Shown here: positions 52,530-61,161 of the stretch, in pieces
How the letters are laid out: the number at the start of each line of letters is the position of its first letter
How positions within the stretch are numbered: the first letter of the stretch is position 1
Assembly: GCF_040822115.1 (NCBI RefSeq)
Contig: NZ_CP162004.1
Location: 2,170,001-2,234,000, forward strand
Source: Flavobacterium sp. WC2421
GTDB taxonomy: Bacteria; Bacteroidota; Bacteroidia; Flavobacteriales; Flavobacteriaceae
DNA: 64,000 bases
Direction of reading: 5' to 3'
Program-made: the position numbers and the translations under genes
Notes under the pieces: generated by a model
The model's database searches: none
Told to the model about the DNA's origin: nothing
The model's input: only the letters and a program-made list of their open reading frames with translations

Positions 52530-53698
52530 TATTTGGATTCGTTTGCTTTTAATACCCTTAATATATTACCACCAAGAATTTTAATTATATCTTTTTTACT
52601 ATATCCTTTTTCAACCAGTGCTTTTGTAATTAATGGATATGTTGTTACATCGTCCAGCTGTTGTGGTGTTAAATTAATTCCATCAAAGTCGGAGCCCAAT
52701 CCTACATAATCAGCACCCACTAAATTAATGATGTACTCGATATGTTGAATTACATTTGATAGTGGTGGTCGCATTGCCTGAGCTTCCTCATGATATTTGT
52801 TATAAAGGTAATCTTGTGCATAAAAATCTATCATTCCTGTTTTCATGAGGGAGTCGTTTTCAACGGCATGTTTTTGAAGGAAAGCAAGTTCTTTAGCATC
52901 AAAAGTGGGATCAATAAATCCGGGATTAAAATTTATTTGGATGACACCACCATTTTTTGCGATGGCTTTTATTTGGTCGTCTTTTAAATTGCGACGGTGT
53001 GGGACGAGACTATATACGGAACTATGAGAAGCAATAATAGGTTTAGTTGTGGTTTTCATTACATCCCAAAAAGTTTGGTCGCCGGAGTGGCTTACATCTA
53101 CAATCATTCCTATTTGGTTCATGTGTTGCACTACTTGTATTCCAAAATCAGTGAGTCCTTTGTGAGTCAAGTTAGGATTGGTAACTTCCTCCATAGCGCT
53201 TGTAGCCCATGTGGGAGCTACGTTATGTGTTAAGGTAAGGTAGCGTGCCCCACGATTGTAAAGACTGTCTAATTTATTGAGGTCGTTTTCTATCATATGT
53301 CCCCCCTCGACACCAAATAGTGCCGCAATTTTATTTTGATGTACGGTTTTTAGGAGTTTTGCATAATTACTCACTTTTACAATTTTGTTTGGATTACGGG
53401 CTATTACAGCATCTAGACTGTCCATTTCTCTATTGGCATAAGCAAAGGGATTTTTTAAATCGCCCTCACAAAACACAGAAAAAAATTGAACATCTAGCCC
53501 TCCTTTTTTCAATCGTTCTAGGTCGCTGTGTGTTTTTCCTTTTAGATCTTGGTCAAAAACAATTCCTATATCGGCAGCTTTCATGAGGATGTCATTATGA
53601 GTATCGACCACAATGGCTTCATGATGTATTTTTTTGTAGGATTGAGCGAAGGTTTGACTCGTTATTAGAATACTAAGTAATACTAATTTTATTTTCAT
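52529..53698 (-). CDS. Membrane dipeptidase (peptidase M19)
   Basis: A 389-residue renal-dipeptidase-type zinc enzyme with signal peptide MKIKLVLLSILITSQTFA, so it is exported. Metal and active-site residues are seen in VVDTHNDILMKA, FGVEGGHMIEN, VDVSHSGDQTFWDV, IIASHSSVYSLVPHRRNL and VGLGSDFDGI. It cleaves dipeptides, probably in the periplasm. Its stop codon overlaps the start of the GDCCVxC gene. Confidence 0.93.
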   Translation of the reverse strand: MKIKLVLLSILITSQTFAQSYKKIHHEAIVVDTHNDILMKAADIGIVFDQDLKGKTHSDLERLKKGGLDVQFFSVFCEGDLKNPFAYANREMDSLDAVIARNPNKIVKVSNYAKLLKTVHQNKIAALFGVEGGHMIENDLNKLDSLYNRGARYLTLTHNVAPTWATSAMEEVTNPNLTHKGLTDFGIQVVQHMNQIGMIVDVSHSGDQTFWDVMKTTTKPIIASHSSVYSLVPHRRNLKDDQIKAIAKNGGVIQINFNPGFIDPTFDAKELAFLQKHAVENDSLMKTGMIDFYAQDYLYNKYHEEAQAMRPPLSNVIQHIEYIINLVGADYVGLGSDFDGINLTPQQLDDVTTYPLITKALVEKGYSKKDIIKILGGNILRVLKANESK

Positions 53699-53913
53699 AG
53701 TACAGCTTTGGTTTGATGTTGGGTCACTTAATTGAAATTGAGAATACCGAAATAAAAACGATTTCTAAAATAGAGGTTGTTAGTGAACTAAAGTACTGTT
53801 TTATTTGGAATAATCGAGCGTAATTTGTTGGTTTTTAGTGCGTAAAAATAATATTTATGGCTTGTATCGGGGTTGTCCTAGTTTTAATTTACCGCTCTTT
53901 TATAAACTAGGCT

Positions 53914-53972
53914 GCATAAAGGATAGCAGCGGAAATCCTCCCTTTTTGGGAGATTGTAGCGAATAGCCTGAC
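53914..53972 (+). repeat. Dispersed hairpin repeat, copy 3
   Basis: Reads GCATAAAGGATAGCAGCGG, AAATC, then a hairpin core CTCCC-TTTTT-GGGAG, then ATTGTAGCGAATAGCCTGAC. The first arm shares GATAGCAGCGG with copy 4 and GCATAAAGGATAG with copy 2. It is in the 356-bp gap between the SPFH and dipeptidase genes; the rest of that gap (53699-53880) shows nothing I can name. Confidence 0.7.
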
Positions 53973-54014
53973 GCTACTGTAACGGAGTGGAAGTAGGGGT
54001 ACGCCATAAAAAAA

Positions 54015-54042
54015 AATCCGACTTGCTTACGCAAATCGGATT
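54015..54042 (-). terminator. SPFH gene terminator with a GNRA-type loop
   Basis: On the minus strand AATCCGATTTGC, GTAA loop, GCAAGTCGGATT, then nine T. It is nearly identical to the lpdA terminator at 56219-56246, differing by one loop base (GTAA versus GAAA). Confidence 0.9.
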
Positions 54043-54054
54043 CTGGTGTTAGAG

Positions 54055-55965
54055 TTATTTATTTTTCTTGTTGTTATCAGTGGAACTGTCCATCATTTCC
54101 ATGAGTTTCAGTCCTAATAATCCACTAATTCCTCCTTCGGAACCATTAGTTCCTGTGATTAAAACATCAGGAATTACTTTTATATTTCCTTTTCCAATCT
54201 CTTCGGTGATTTTATACTTAGTAAAGTTATCACCACCCATAGCAGAGACTTGAAGTTGGTAGGCCTCAGCAGTCGATTTACCAATAGCCATAATTTTTTC
54301 GGCTTCGGCAAGACCTGTTTTCGAGATCTTCTCGGCTTCGGCACTTGCATTTAATTTGGTTGCTTCAGCTTGTGCACCCGCTCTCGCTTTTGTTGCTTCG
54401 GCTTCTGCATTGGCACGCATTTTTGTAGCTTCGGCTTCTGCATTTACGTTAAGTTTCAAACTCGTAGCATCTCCTTCGGCTTTTTTTACCGTTGCATCAG
54501 CAGTACGTTGCGCAATCTCGACACTTTGTGATGCTTTTACAATTTCTTTTTGCATATCAGCAATAGCGGTTTCTTTCTCTACACCTTGACGTTGTTCTTG
54601 CGCCATTCTTTGTGTTTGATAGGTTTTTTGCTCTTCTTCGGCAATTTTCCTGTCAGTTAATGTTTTCATCAATGAATCAGGTGGTACGATGTCACCAATC
54701 AATGTATCTACCGCATTTACATTGTACTCGTCCAAAACGGTTTTGATATGCGTCTTAGCCGATTCTTGACGCTCTTTTCGAGTGCTTAAAAATGAAATTA
54801 CGTCACTGTCTTGAGCCGAGTTTCTAAAATAGTTACCAATGGTAGGTTCTAATACTTGTGAAACCAAGTTAGTCATACTACCAAAACGTGCAATTACCTT
54901 AGGTGCTTCATTGGCTGGAACGTGAATAATTTGTGCAACATCTAGATTGAACGGGAAACCATCTTTAGATCGTACCGTGATTGTTGATAGGTTTTTGTCT
55001 AAATCATGGGATTCGCTTCTAGCATTGGCCCAGTTCAAAACTAAGTTTGTTGTAGGAACAGGTTCTAGCTTTGTTGTGTATTTGTTTAAAGCATATTTCC
55101 CTGGTCCTAGGGGTTCCATCCAAACGCCACGCTGTCCTTTTGAAACAATATTTCCGTGTTTAAAAGTATCACCTGTTACATCTTTTCCGTCTTCTCCAAT
55201 ATAGGAGATCACTACTCCTACATAACCAATAGGTACATCAGTCATTGGGTTTTGTTCAATTTGAATTCCCCATGTATTGATATAATAGGATCCTGCAAGC
55301 ATCACTTGAGGTTGTAAACCGCGATTTCCGCCATTATCAAGAAAGGCGTCAAAATCTTGAAAGTTATTGTGTCCGTCAATGTTTTTACCCGCAATTTGTC
55401 CTTGGGGTATAGGCTCTCCGTCAAGCGCTGTTACAATACCAATCATGTTTTCATAAATCTTGATTTGTTCTACAATCACAATTTCGAATAGAAAGGTATT
55501 AATACGATAGGATCCAGTGGTGATAAAGGCCGTTTGACGCCCTTTTTGACCACCATTGTTTAAGAATGCAGTTGCATCCTGAAAATTATCTGATGTTACC
55601 TTGCGGGCAAGAATTCGACCTGTTGGGATTTCTTGTCCATCTCTACTTAGAATCAAACCAATTTGACCTTCTGGAATGATTGTAAATCCAGTCATATCAA
55701 CAGAGTATTGCCATATCCACATCATCCAATATAATCCTGGAGCCAGTGTTCGTGCTTGATACCCGGCTTCGCCTTTAGTAGCTATAATTCTACCATCGGG
55801 TAACGACTTATCAGCGCCGAAGAGTACAAATTTTTTGGTCACTAAACCAATTTTATTCTCGGGAACAATAACCATCCCAAAGAAAACACGCAAAACGAAT
55901 TTGTAAAAAATGATGGAAAAAACTACCGGGAGTATCCACCAAAAAGAGGCCATTAAAGTTGTCAT
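54055..55965 (-). CDS. SPFH/band 7 family protein (flotillin-like) with internal repeats
   Basis: A 636-residue membrane-anchored protein. One N-terminal helix (about 8-30) is followed by four divergent modules of about 70 residues (roughly 33-100, 100-172, 172-245, 245-310) that share GxIGxx, a DGxxIPxGxI step and GSYxINT or PGxYxxN; then the SPFH core (about 315-430), and a long Ala/Glu-rich coiled coil (about 450-580) made of repeated AEAEATK units. Flotillins organise membrane microdomains and oligomerise. It has its own promoter region and terminator. Confidence 0.88.
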   Translation of the reverse strand: MTTLMASFWWILPVVFSIIFYKFVLRVFFGMVIVPENKIGLVTKKFVLFGADKSLPDGRIIATKGEAGYQARTLAPGLYWMMWIWQYSVDMTGFTIIPEGQIGLILSRDGQEIPTGRILARKVTSDNFQDATAFLNNGGQKGRQTAFITTGSYRINTFLFEIVIVEQIKIYENMIGIVTALDGEPIPQGQIAGKNIDGHNNFQDFDAFLDNGGNRGLQPQVMLAGSYYINTWGIQIEQNPMTDVPIGYVGVVISYIGEDGKDVTGDTFKHGNIVSKGQRGVWMEPLGPGKYALNKYTTKLEPVPTTNLVLNWANARSESHDLDKNLSTITVRSKDGFPFNLDVAQIIHVPANEAPKVIARFGSMTNLVSQVLEPTIGNYFRNSAQDSDVISFLSTRKERQESAKTHIKTVLDEYNVNAVDTLIGDIVPPDSLMKTLTDRKIAEEEQKTYQTQRMAQEQRQGVEKETAIADMQKEIVKASQSVEIAQRTADATVKKAEGDATSLKLNVNAEAEATKMRANAEAEATKARAGAQAEATKLNASAEAEKISKTGLAEAEKIMAIGKSTAEAYQLQVSAMGGDNFTKYKITEEIGKGNIKVIPDVLITGTNGSEGGISGLLGLKLMEMMDSSTDNNKKNK

Positions 55966-56200
55966 ATTTGATTATTTAGACTACTAAATTACTGTTAATT
56001 TTTCCTGTTAAAATAAAAATCGTAAAAAATTAACATTTGCTAAATTTTGCACTTTTGCAGTAAAAAAATCGCTTTTCTAAGGTCGGAAATTGTCATTCTA
56101 CGACACGATTTTTCGGTTTGTCAACTATGTTTGGTATTTTGGATTTTAACAATTTTAAAACGAATTTTATGAAAAAGGGCTAGTTCTTACTATTTTTATC
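55966..56200. other. Gap upstream of the SPFH gene without a recognised gene
   Basis: The 326-bp gap between lpdA and the SPFH gene holds the lpdA terminator at its right end. In the remaining AT-rich part I see no ORF, tRNA or repeat; it should contain the SPFH promoter, but no perfect TAnnTTTG element stands out. Confidence 0.5.
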
Positions 56201-56218
56201 TGAGTATAAAACAAAAAA

Positions 56219-56246
56219 AATCCGACTTGCTTTCGCAAATCGGATT
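56219..56246 (-). terminator. lpdA terminator with a GNRA tetraloop
   Basis: On the minus strand AATCCGATTTGC, GAAA loop, GCAAGTCGGATT, then eight T and the sequence TGTTTTATACTCA. The part after the hairpin (56201-56220) is identical to that after the PhnA-gene terminator. Confidence 0.9.
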
Positions 56247-56291
56247 GTGTATTTATTATAATCGTATTTTAATATAGTCTCAACTTACAAT

Positions 56292-57680
56292 TTACAAGTG
56301 AATAACTTCACCGTAAGCGTCGGCTACCGCTTCCATCACAGCTTCACTCATTGTTGGGTGAGGATGGATCGATTTTAGGATTTCGTGTCCTGTAGTTTCT
56401 AGTTTACGTGCTACAACTGCCTCAGCAATCATATCCGTAACACCAGCTCCAATCATGTGACAACCTAACCATTCGCCGTATTTGGCATCAAAAATTACTT
56501 TTACAAAACCATCCGAATTTCCTGAAGCTTGTGCCTTTCCAGAAGCTGAAAATGGGAATTTACCAATTTTCAATTCATATCCTTTTTCTAGGGCTTGTTT
56601 TTCAGTTAATCCTACTGAAGCAATTTCTGGTGTAGCATACGTACAACCAGGAACGTTTCCGTAATCGATTGGCTCTACATGTAATCCAGCAATTTTTTCA
56701 ACACAGTTGATTCCTTCTGCAGAGGCAACGTGTGCCAAAGCTTGTCCTGGAGTTACATCCCCTATAGCGTAATATCCGGGGATATTTGTTTGGTTGTAAG
56801 CATCCACTATTATTTTGTCTCTATCAGTAGCAATTCCTACTTCTTCTAGACCAATGTTTTCAATATTTGTTTTGATTCCAACAGCCGAAAGTAAAATATC
56901 AGCTTCAAGAACTACTTCTCCTTTAGCCGTTTTTACAAATGCTTTCACTCCAGCTCCAGTAGTGTCAATGCGTTCTACTGATGAGTTAGTCATTACTGTA
57001 ATTCCAGATTTTTTCAAAGATTTTTCCATTTGTTTAGAAATATCTTCGTCTTCTACAGGAACTACGTTTGGCATAAATTCTACAATAGTCACTTCCGTTC
57101 CCATTGAGTTATAGAAATGAGCAAATTCTACTCCAATTGCACCTGAACCAACGATAATCATTTTTTTAGGTTGGCTTGGTAAACTCATTGCTTGGCGGTA
57201 ACCAATTACTTTTTCTCCATCTTGAGGTAAGTTTGGTAACTCACGTGAACGTGCGCCCGTTGCAACAATAATATGATCAGCACTATATTCAGTTACTTTA
57301 TTGTCTTTATCAGTTACATCAATTTTTTTACCAGGTTTTACTTTTCCAAAACCATTGATCACGTCAATTTTATTTTTTTTCATCAAGAAAGTAACCCCTT
57401 TGCTCATTCCTTGTGCAACCCCACGGCTACGTTGAATAACAGCAGGAAAATCCTTATCGAATGAAGAAACAGTCAATCCATAATCGGAAGCATGTTTTAG
57501 ATAATCAAAAACCTGAGCTGATTTTAGTAATGCTTTCGTTGGGATACATCCCCAATTCAAACATACACCACCTAAGCTTTCTTTTTCAATTACGGCAACT
57601 TTAAACCCTAATTGAGATGCTCTAATGGCAGTAACATATCCACCCGGACCACTTCCTAAAACTATGATATCGTATTTCAT
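56292..57680 (-). CDS. lpdA: Dihydrolipoyl dehydrogenase
   Basis: The 462-residue E3 flavoprotein of 2-oxoacid dehydrogenase complexes. The FAD site is VLGSGPGGYVTAIRASQLG, the redox-active disulphide lies in GGVCLNWGCIPTKAL (about 37-51), the NAD site is IIVGSGAIGVEFAHFYNSMG (about 172), and the active-site His-Glu pair is in HPHPTMSEAVMEA near the end. It is monocistronic here, so it may serve several complexes. Confidence 0.97.
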   Translation of the reverse strand: MKYDIIVLGSGPGGYVTAIRASQLGFKVAVIEKESLGGVCLNWGCIPTKALLKSAQVFDYLKHASDYGLTVSSFDKDFPAVIQRSRGVAQGMSKGVTFLMKKNKIDVINGFGKVKPGKKIDVTDKDNKVTEYSADHIIVATGARSRELPNLPQDGEKVIGYRQAMSLPSQPKKMIIVGSGAIGVEFAHFYNSMGTEVTIVEFMPNVVPVEDEDISKQMEKSLKKSGITVMTNSSVERIDTTGAGVKAFVKTAKGEVVLEADILLSAVGIKTNIENIGLEEVGIATDRDKIIVDAYNQTNIPGYYAIGDVTPGQALAHVASAEGINCVEKIAGLHVEPIDYGNVPGCTYATPEIASVGLTEKQALEKGYELKIGKFPFSASGKAQASGNSDGFVKVIFDAKYGEWLGCHMIGAGVTDMIAEAVVARKLETTGHEILKSIHPHPTMSEAVMEAVADAYGEVIHL

Positions 57681-57899
57681 TTTTATAAGTTTTCTAAATT
57701 AATTGATTTGGCGAATTTAAGGATTTATTCTGTTTTGGAAAAATTTAAAGATTCAATTATTTAAAGATTTGTTAGGAATCATGAAAATAATAAGTGAATA
57801 CTTAATTGGCATCAAAAGATCCTCTTAAATTATTTAAGTAGTTAGTAAATAAAATTTGTAGGTAAGTATTAAGATTGTCAAATTACAATTTAGTTTTTA

Positions 57900-59654
57900 C
57901 TAGTTAGCTACAGAAAATTGAGAATCATATAAATTCTTATAATACCCACTTTCACGATTGATTAATTCTTGATGGGTTCCTCGTTCTACAATTAAGCCTT
58001 TGTCCATCACCACAATTTTATCGGCATTGACAATAGTAGCCAGTCTGTGCGCAATTACAATCGAAGTTCTACCTAAGGTAATTGTTTCTGTAGCACGTTG
58101 AATCAATTCTTCGGAATACGTATCAATAGATGATGTAGCTTCGTCTAGAATAAGTATACTTGGATTACTTACATAAGCTCTCAAAAAAGCAATCAATTGG
58201 CGTTGACCAGAAGATAGCATTACCCCACGTTCTTTCACATCAAAATCATAATTATCAGGTAAACTCATAATGAATTCATGAACGCCAATTTCTTGGGCTG
58301 CAGCCAAAACATCTTCTCTAGTGATGTCAGGGTTATTTAAGGTAATATTATTATAAATAGTATCAGCAAAAAGAAAAACATCTTGTAAAACGACTGCAAT
58401 TTGTTTACGCAATGACCCTAATGTATAATTCTCAATATTAGTATCGTCAATAAAAATGGTTCCGCTATTGATTTCGTAAAAACGATTCAATAAATTAATA
58501 ATTGTCGATTTTCCAGCACCTGTTGAACCCACAATTGCAATGGTTTCACCTGCTTTTACTTCTAAATCGATTCCCTTTATCACCTCTTCATCGGCGATAT
58601 AACTAAAGTGCACCGCTTTGAATTCAATGTTTCCTAAAAACACGGGAGCTTCAATTTCTCCCGTATCCTGAATTTGATCTTGAGTGTCAATAATTTCAAA
58701 AACACGATTCGCAGCAATCATTCCTAGTTGCATCTCGTTGAATTTATCTGCAATCTGACGCAAGGGATTAAATAACATTCCTATAAACATGGTGTAGGAA
58801 AACAAATCTCCAAATGTCGTGAAATGATCCCCATTCAATATTTTAATACCACCGTAAAGTACTATAAATCCTAGTGTTAGAGATGAAATGATATCAGCAA
58901 TAGGGAAGAAGATGGAGTTGTATAAAATGGTTTTTATCCAAGCTTTTTTATGTTTATCATTGATTTCTTTGAATTTTTCTGCTTCAATTTCTTCTCGATT
59001 AAACAATTGAACAATTTTCATTCCTGTTACCCGTTCCTGAACAAATGAGTTCATATTGGCAATTTGAGCGCGCACTTCTTCGAAAGCGACCTGCATTTTA
59101 CGTTGAAAGATTCGGGTTATAAAAACCAAAATCGGCATGGCAACAATTACAATCCATGTTAATTTCCAGTTCATATAGAACATGAAAATAAGGACCACAA
59201 ACATTTTCATCAAGTCACTGATAATCATAAACAGTCCCTGACTAAAAATACGTGCAATAGATTCGATATCCGAAACGGAACGTGTAACTAGTTGTCCTAC
59301 GGGCACCAAATCAAAATATTTCATTCTAAAACTCAAGATGTGTTTAAAGAGTTTAGTACGAATGTCTTTCACAATGTCTTGCCCTAGCCAGTTGGCCCAA
59401 AAAACAAAATAAAACTGTGAAAAAACCTCACATAAAAGAACGATTCCCATCAAAGTGATGTAAAACAAAAGCCCCTTAGCATCTTCAGTTTGAATGTAAT
59501 CATCCACTGTTTGCTTCAATAAATAAGGACGCAAAGCCGCAAAAATAGATAAAGAAACCGCAAAGGCAATAACGCCATTAAAGCGCCATTGATACGGTTT
59601 AGTATATTGTAATATTCTTTTAAATAATCGAGTGTCGAATGCTTTTGCTTTCAT
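57900..59654 (-). CDS. ABC exporter, fused permease and ATPase (MsbA/MdlB-like)
   Basis: A 584-residue half-transporter. Six membrane helices (about 20-310) precede the nucleotide-binding domain with Walker A VGSTGAGKSTIINLL (about 377), Q-loop AVVLQDVFLFA, signature LSSGQRQLIAF (about 480), Walker B ILILDEATSSID and H-loop IVIAHRLATI. Homologues export lipids, drugs or peptides; the substrate is unknown. It probably works as a homodimer, because no partner gene is adjacent. Confidence 0.92.
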   Translation of the reverse strand: MKAKAFDTRLFKRILQYTKPYQWRFNGVIAFAVSLSIFAALRPYLLKQTVDDYIQTEDAKGLLFYITLMGIVLLCEVFSQFYFVFWANWLGQDIVKDIRTKLFKHILSFRMKYFDLVPVGQLVTRSVSDIESIARIFSQGLFMIISDLMKMFVVLIFMFYMNWKLTWIVIVAMPILVFITRIFQRKMQVAFEEVRAQIANMNSFVQERVTGMKIVQLFNREEIEAEKFKEINDKHKKAWIKTILYNSIFFPIADIISSLTLGFIVLYGGIKILNGDHFTTFGDLFSYTMFIGMLFNPLRQIADKFNEMQLGMIAANRVFEIIDTQDQIQDTGEIEAPVFLGNIEFKAVHFSYIADEEVIKGIDLEVKAGETIAIVGSTGAGKSTIINLLNRFYEINSGTIFIDDTNIENYTLGSLRKQIAVVLQDVFLFADTIYNNITLNNPDITREDVLAAAQEIGVHEFIMSLPDNYDFDVKERGVMLSSGQRQLIAFLRAYVSNPSILILDEATSSIDTYSEELIQRATETITLGRTSIVIAHRLATIVNADKIVVMDKGLIVERGTHQELINRESGYYKNLYDSQFSVAN

Positions 59655-59684
59655 TTTTTTTACCTGAATTTAGTTCAGTTATTT

Positions 59685-59766
59685 GGAGCTAATTCCTGCT
59701 TTTCGCTTCAATATTTTTATTTTTTAAAGAAAAAAATAAAAATGATTTCCACTTCAATCAGGGCTA
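59685..59766 (-). repeat. Dispersed hairpin repeat, copy 5
   Basis: On the minus strand it reads TAGCCCTGATTGAAGTGG, AAATC, then a core of ATTTTTATTTTTTT paired with AAAAAATAAAAAT, then ATTGAAGCGAAAAGCAGG and AATTAGCTCC. Its first three bases, TAG, are the stop codon of truA. It lies between truA and the ABC exporter gene. Confidence 0.75.
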
Positions 59767-60504
59767 TTTAGTTATGTAATCGTAATCTATTTCGGTTAAA
59801 TACAATCCGTGGGCCGGTACCGAAAACCCAGCTTTGTCTCTGTTCTTGCTTTCAATGATAGTATTAAAATCATCCAGCGTTATTTTATGTAACCCGATAT
59901 TAACAAGCGTTCCTACAATAGAACGCACCATATTTCTTAAAAACCTATTGGCCGATATTGTAAAAATTAGTTTGTTGTTTTCCACTTTCCAATCTGCTTT
60001 GTAAATCGTACAATCAAACGTATTTACATCTGTATTGACCTTAGAGAAACATTGAAAATCAGTATGGTTGAATAGCAATTTTGCGGCTTCATTCATTAAA
60101 TTAAGATCTAATTTTTGATGAAAGTACCAACTTTGTTCTTGCAAAAAGGCGTCTTTAAACGTGTTGATATGATATTCATAGGTTCTTTTTGTCGCATCAA
60201 ATCGAACATGCGCTTCTTGGTGAACTGAAATAATATCATAAACAACAATGTCTTTGGGCAAGTAAGAGTTGAGTTTGTGAATCAATTTAGCGATATCAAA
60301 CGAAGTCTCAAAATCAAAATGGGCATACATCACTTTAGCATGAACGCCTGTATCTGTTCGACCGGCGCCCATTAGATTGATGTCTGAATTAAGTAATACC
60401 GAAAATGCTTTGTTTAACGTTTCCTGAACAGAGGAGGCATTTGGTTGGTATTGCCAGCCATGATAAAGAGTTCCGTTATACGCTAATTTTATAAAATATC
60501 TCAA
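59764..60504 (-). CDS. truA: tRNA pseudouridine(38-40) synthase
   Basis: A 246-residue enzyme that makes pseudouridine in the tRNA anticodon arm. It begins RYFIKLAYNGTLYHGWQYQP; the catalytic aspartate is in GAGRTDTGVHA (about 50), and FLRNMVRSIVGTLVNIG lies near 190. No ATG precedes this region in frame. I place the start at the TTG at 60504, which gives the usual family N-terminus and lies 30 bp below the -7 element; another TTG eight codons upstream, at 60528, sits too close to the promoter. The TAG stop is the first codon of a hairpin repeat. Confidence 0.93.
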   Translation of the reverse strand: MRYFIKLAYNGTLYHGWQYQPNASSVQETLNKAFSVLLNSDINLMGAGRTDTGVHAKVMYAHFDFETSFDIAKLIHKLNSYLPKDIVVYDIISVHQEAHVRFDATKRTYEYHINTFKDAFLQEQSWYFHQKLDLNLMNEAAKLLFNHTDFQCFSKVNTDVNTFDCTIYKADWKVENNKLIFTISANRFLRNMVRSIVGTLVNIGLHKITLDDFNTIIESKNRDKAGFSVPAHGLYLTEIDYDYITK

Positions 60505-60533
60505 TTTAATGTGGTCGCAAAGTTTCAAAGAAG

Positions 60534-60541
60534 CAAAGATA
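60534..60541 (-). promoter_or_regulatory. -7 element of truA
   Basis: TATCTTTG on the minus strand, a full TAnnTTTG match. Transcription would start close to 60528, favouring the truA start codon at 60504. Confidence 0.6.
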
Positions 60542-60622
60542 CAAAGTTTTTATGTTGAGAAAAGGTTAAATGTGTAAGTTCTGATTGTAAGGATTTATTT
60601 TCTTCTTTTTAAAGAAACAAAC

Positions 60623-60630
60623 TACCTTTG
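60623..60630 (+). promoter_or_regulatory. -7 element of the phosphoesterase gene
   Basis: TACCTTTG matches TAnnTTTG and lies 33 bp upstream of the start codon at 60664. Confidence 0.6.
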
Positions 60631-60663
60631 TAGCTACTAATTTATCGAAATAGTTCATTCTGA

Positions 60664-61161
60664 ATGAAAAAAATACTCCTCCTATCTGATACACACAGCC
60701 ATATAGACGATACAATCTTAAAATATGTTGCTCAAGCCGATGAAGTTTGGCATGCAGGAGATATTGGTGATTTGATGGTAACAGATACTTTAAAAAAACT
60801 CAAACCATTGCGAGCTGTTTACGGTAATATTGATGATGACAAAGCTCGTTTAGAATTTCAACTTCATAATCGTTTTATGTGTGAAGGAGTTGACGTGTGG
60901 ATTACGCATATTGGTGGTTATCCAGGTAAATACAATCCCAATATTAAAGCGGAAATAGTAGCAAACCCTCCAAAATTATTTATTTGCGGGCATTCTCATA
61001 TTTTAAAAGTAATCTTCGACAAGAAGAATAATCTTTTACATATGAATCCAGGAGCATGTGGAAAAAGCGGTTTTCATCAAGTGCGAACTATGCTGCGATT
61101 TGTAATTGATGGAGATAAAATAAAAGACTTAGAAATTATAGAAATAGAAAAAAGGGTGTAA
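60664..61161 (+). CDS. Metallophosphoesterase (YfcE/MJ0936-like)
   Basis: A 165-residue calcineurin-like phosphoesterase. The two-metal site is complete: LLSDTHSHID (about 5-14), HAGDIGD (about 35), VYGNIDDD (about 58), ITHIGGYPG (about 82) and CGHSHI (about 115). Members act on phosphodiesters in vitro; the physiological substrate is unknown. It is divergent from truA and ends directly against the convergent histidine kinase gene. Confidence 0.92.
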   Translation: MKKILLLSDTHSHIDDTILKYVAQADEVWHAGDIGDLMVTDTLKKLKPLRAVYGNIDDDKARLEFQLHNRFMCEGVDVWITHIGGYPGKYNPNIKAEIVANPPKLFICGHSHILKVIFDKKNNLLHMNPGACGKSGFHQVRTMLRFVIDGDKIKDLEIIEIEKRV

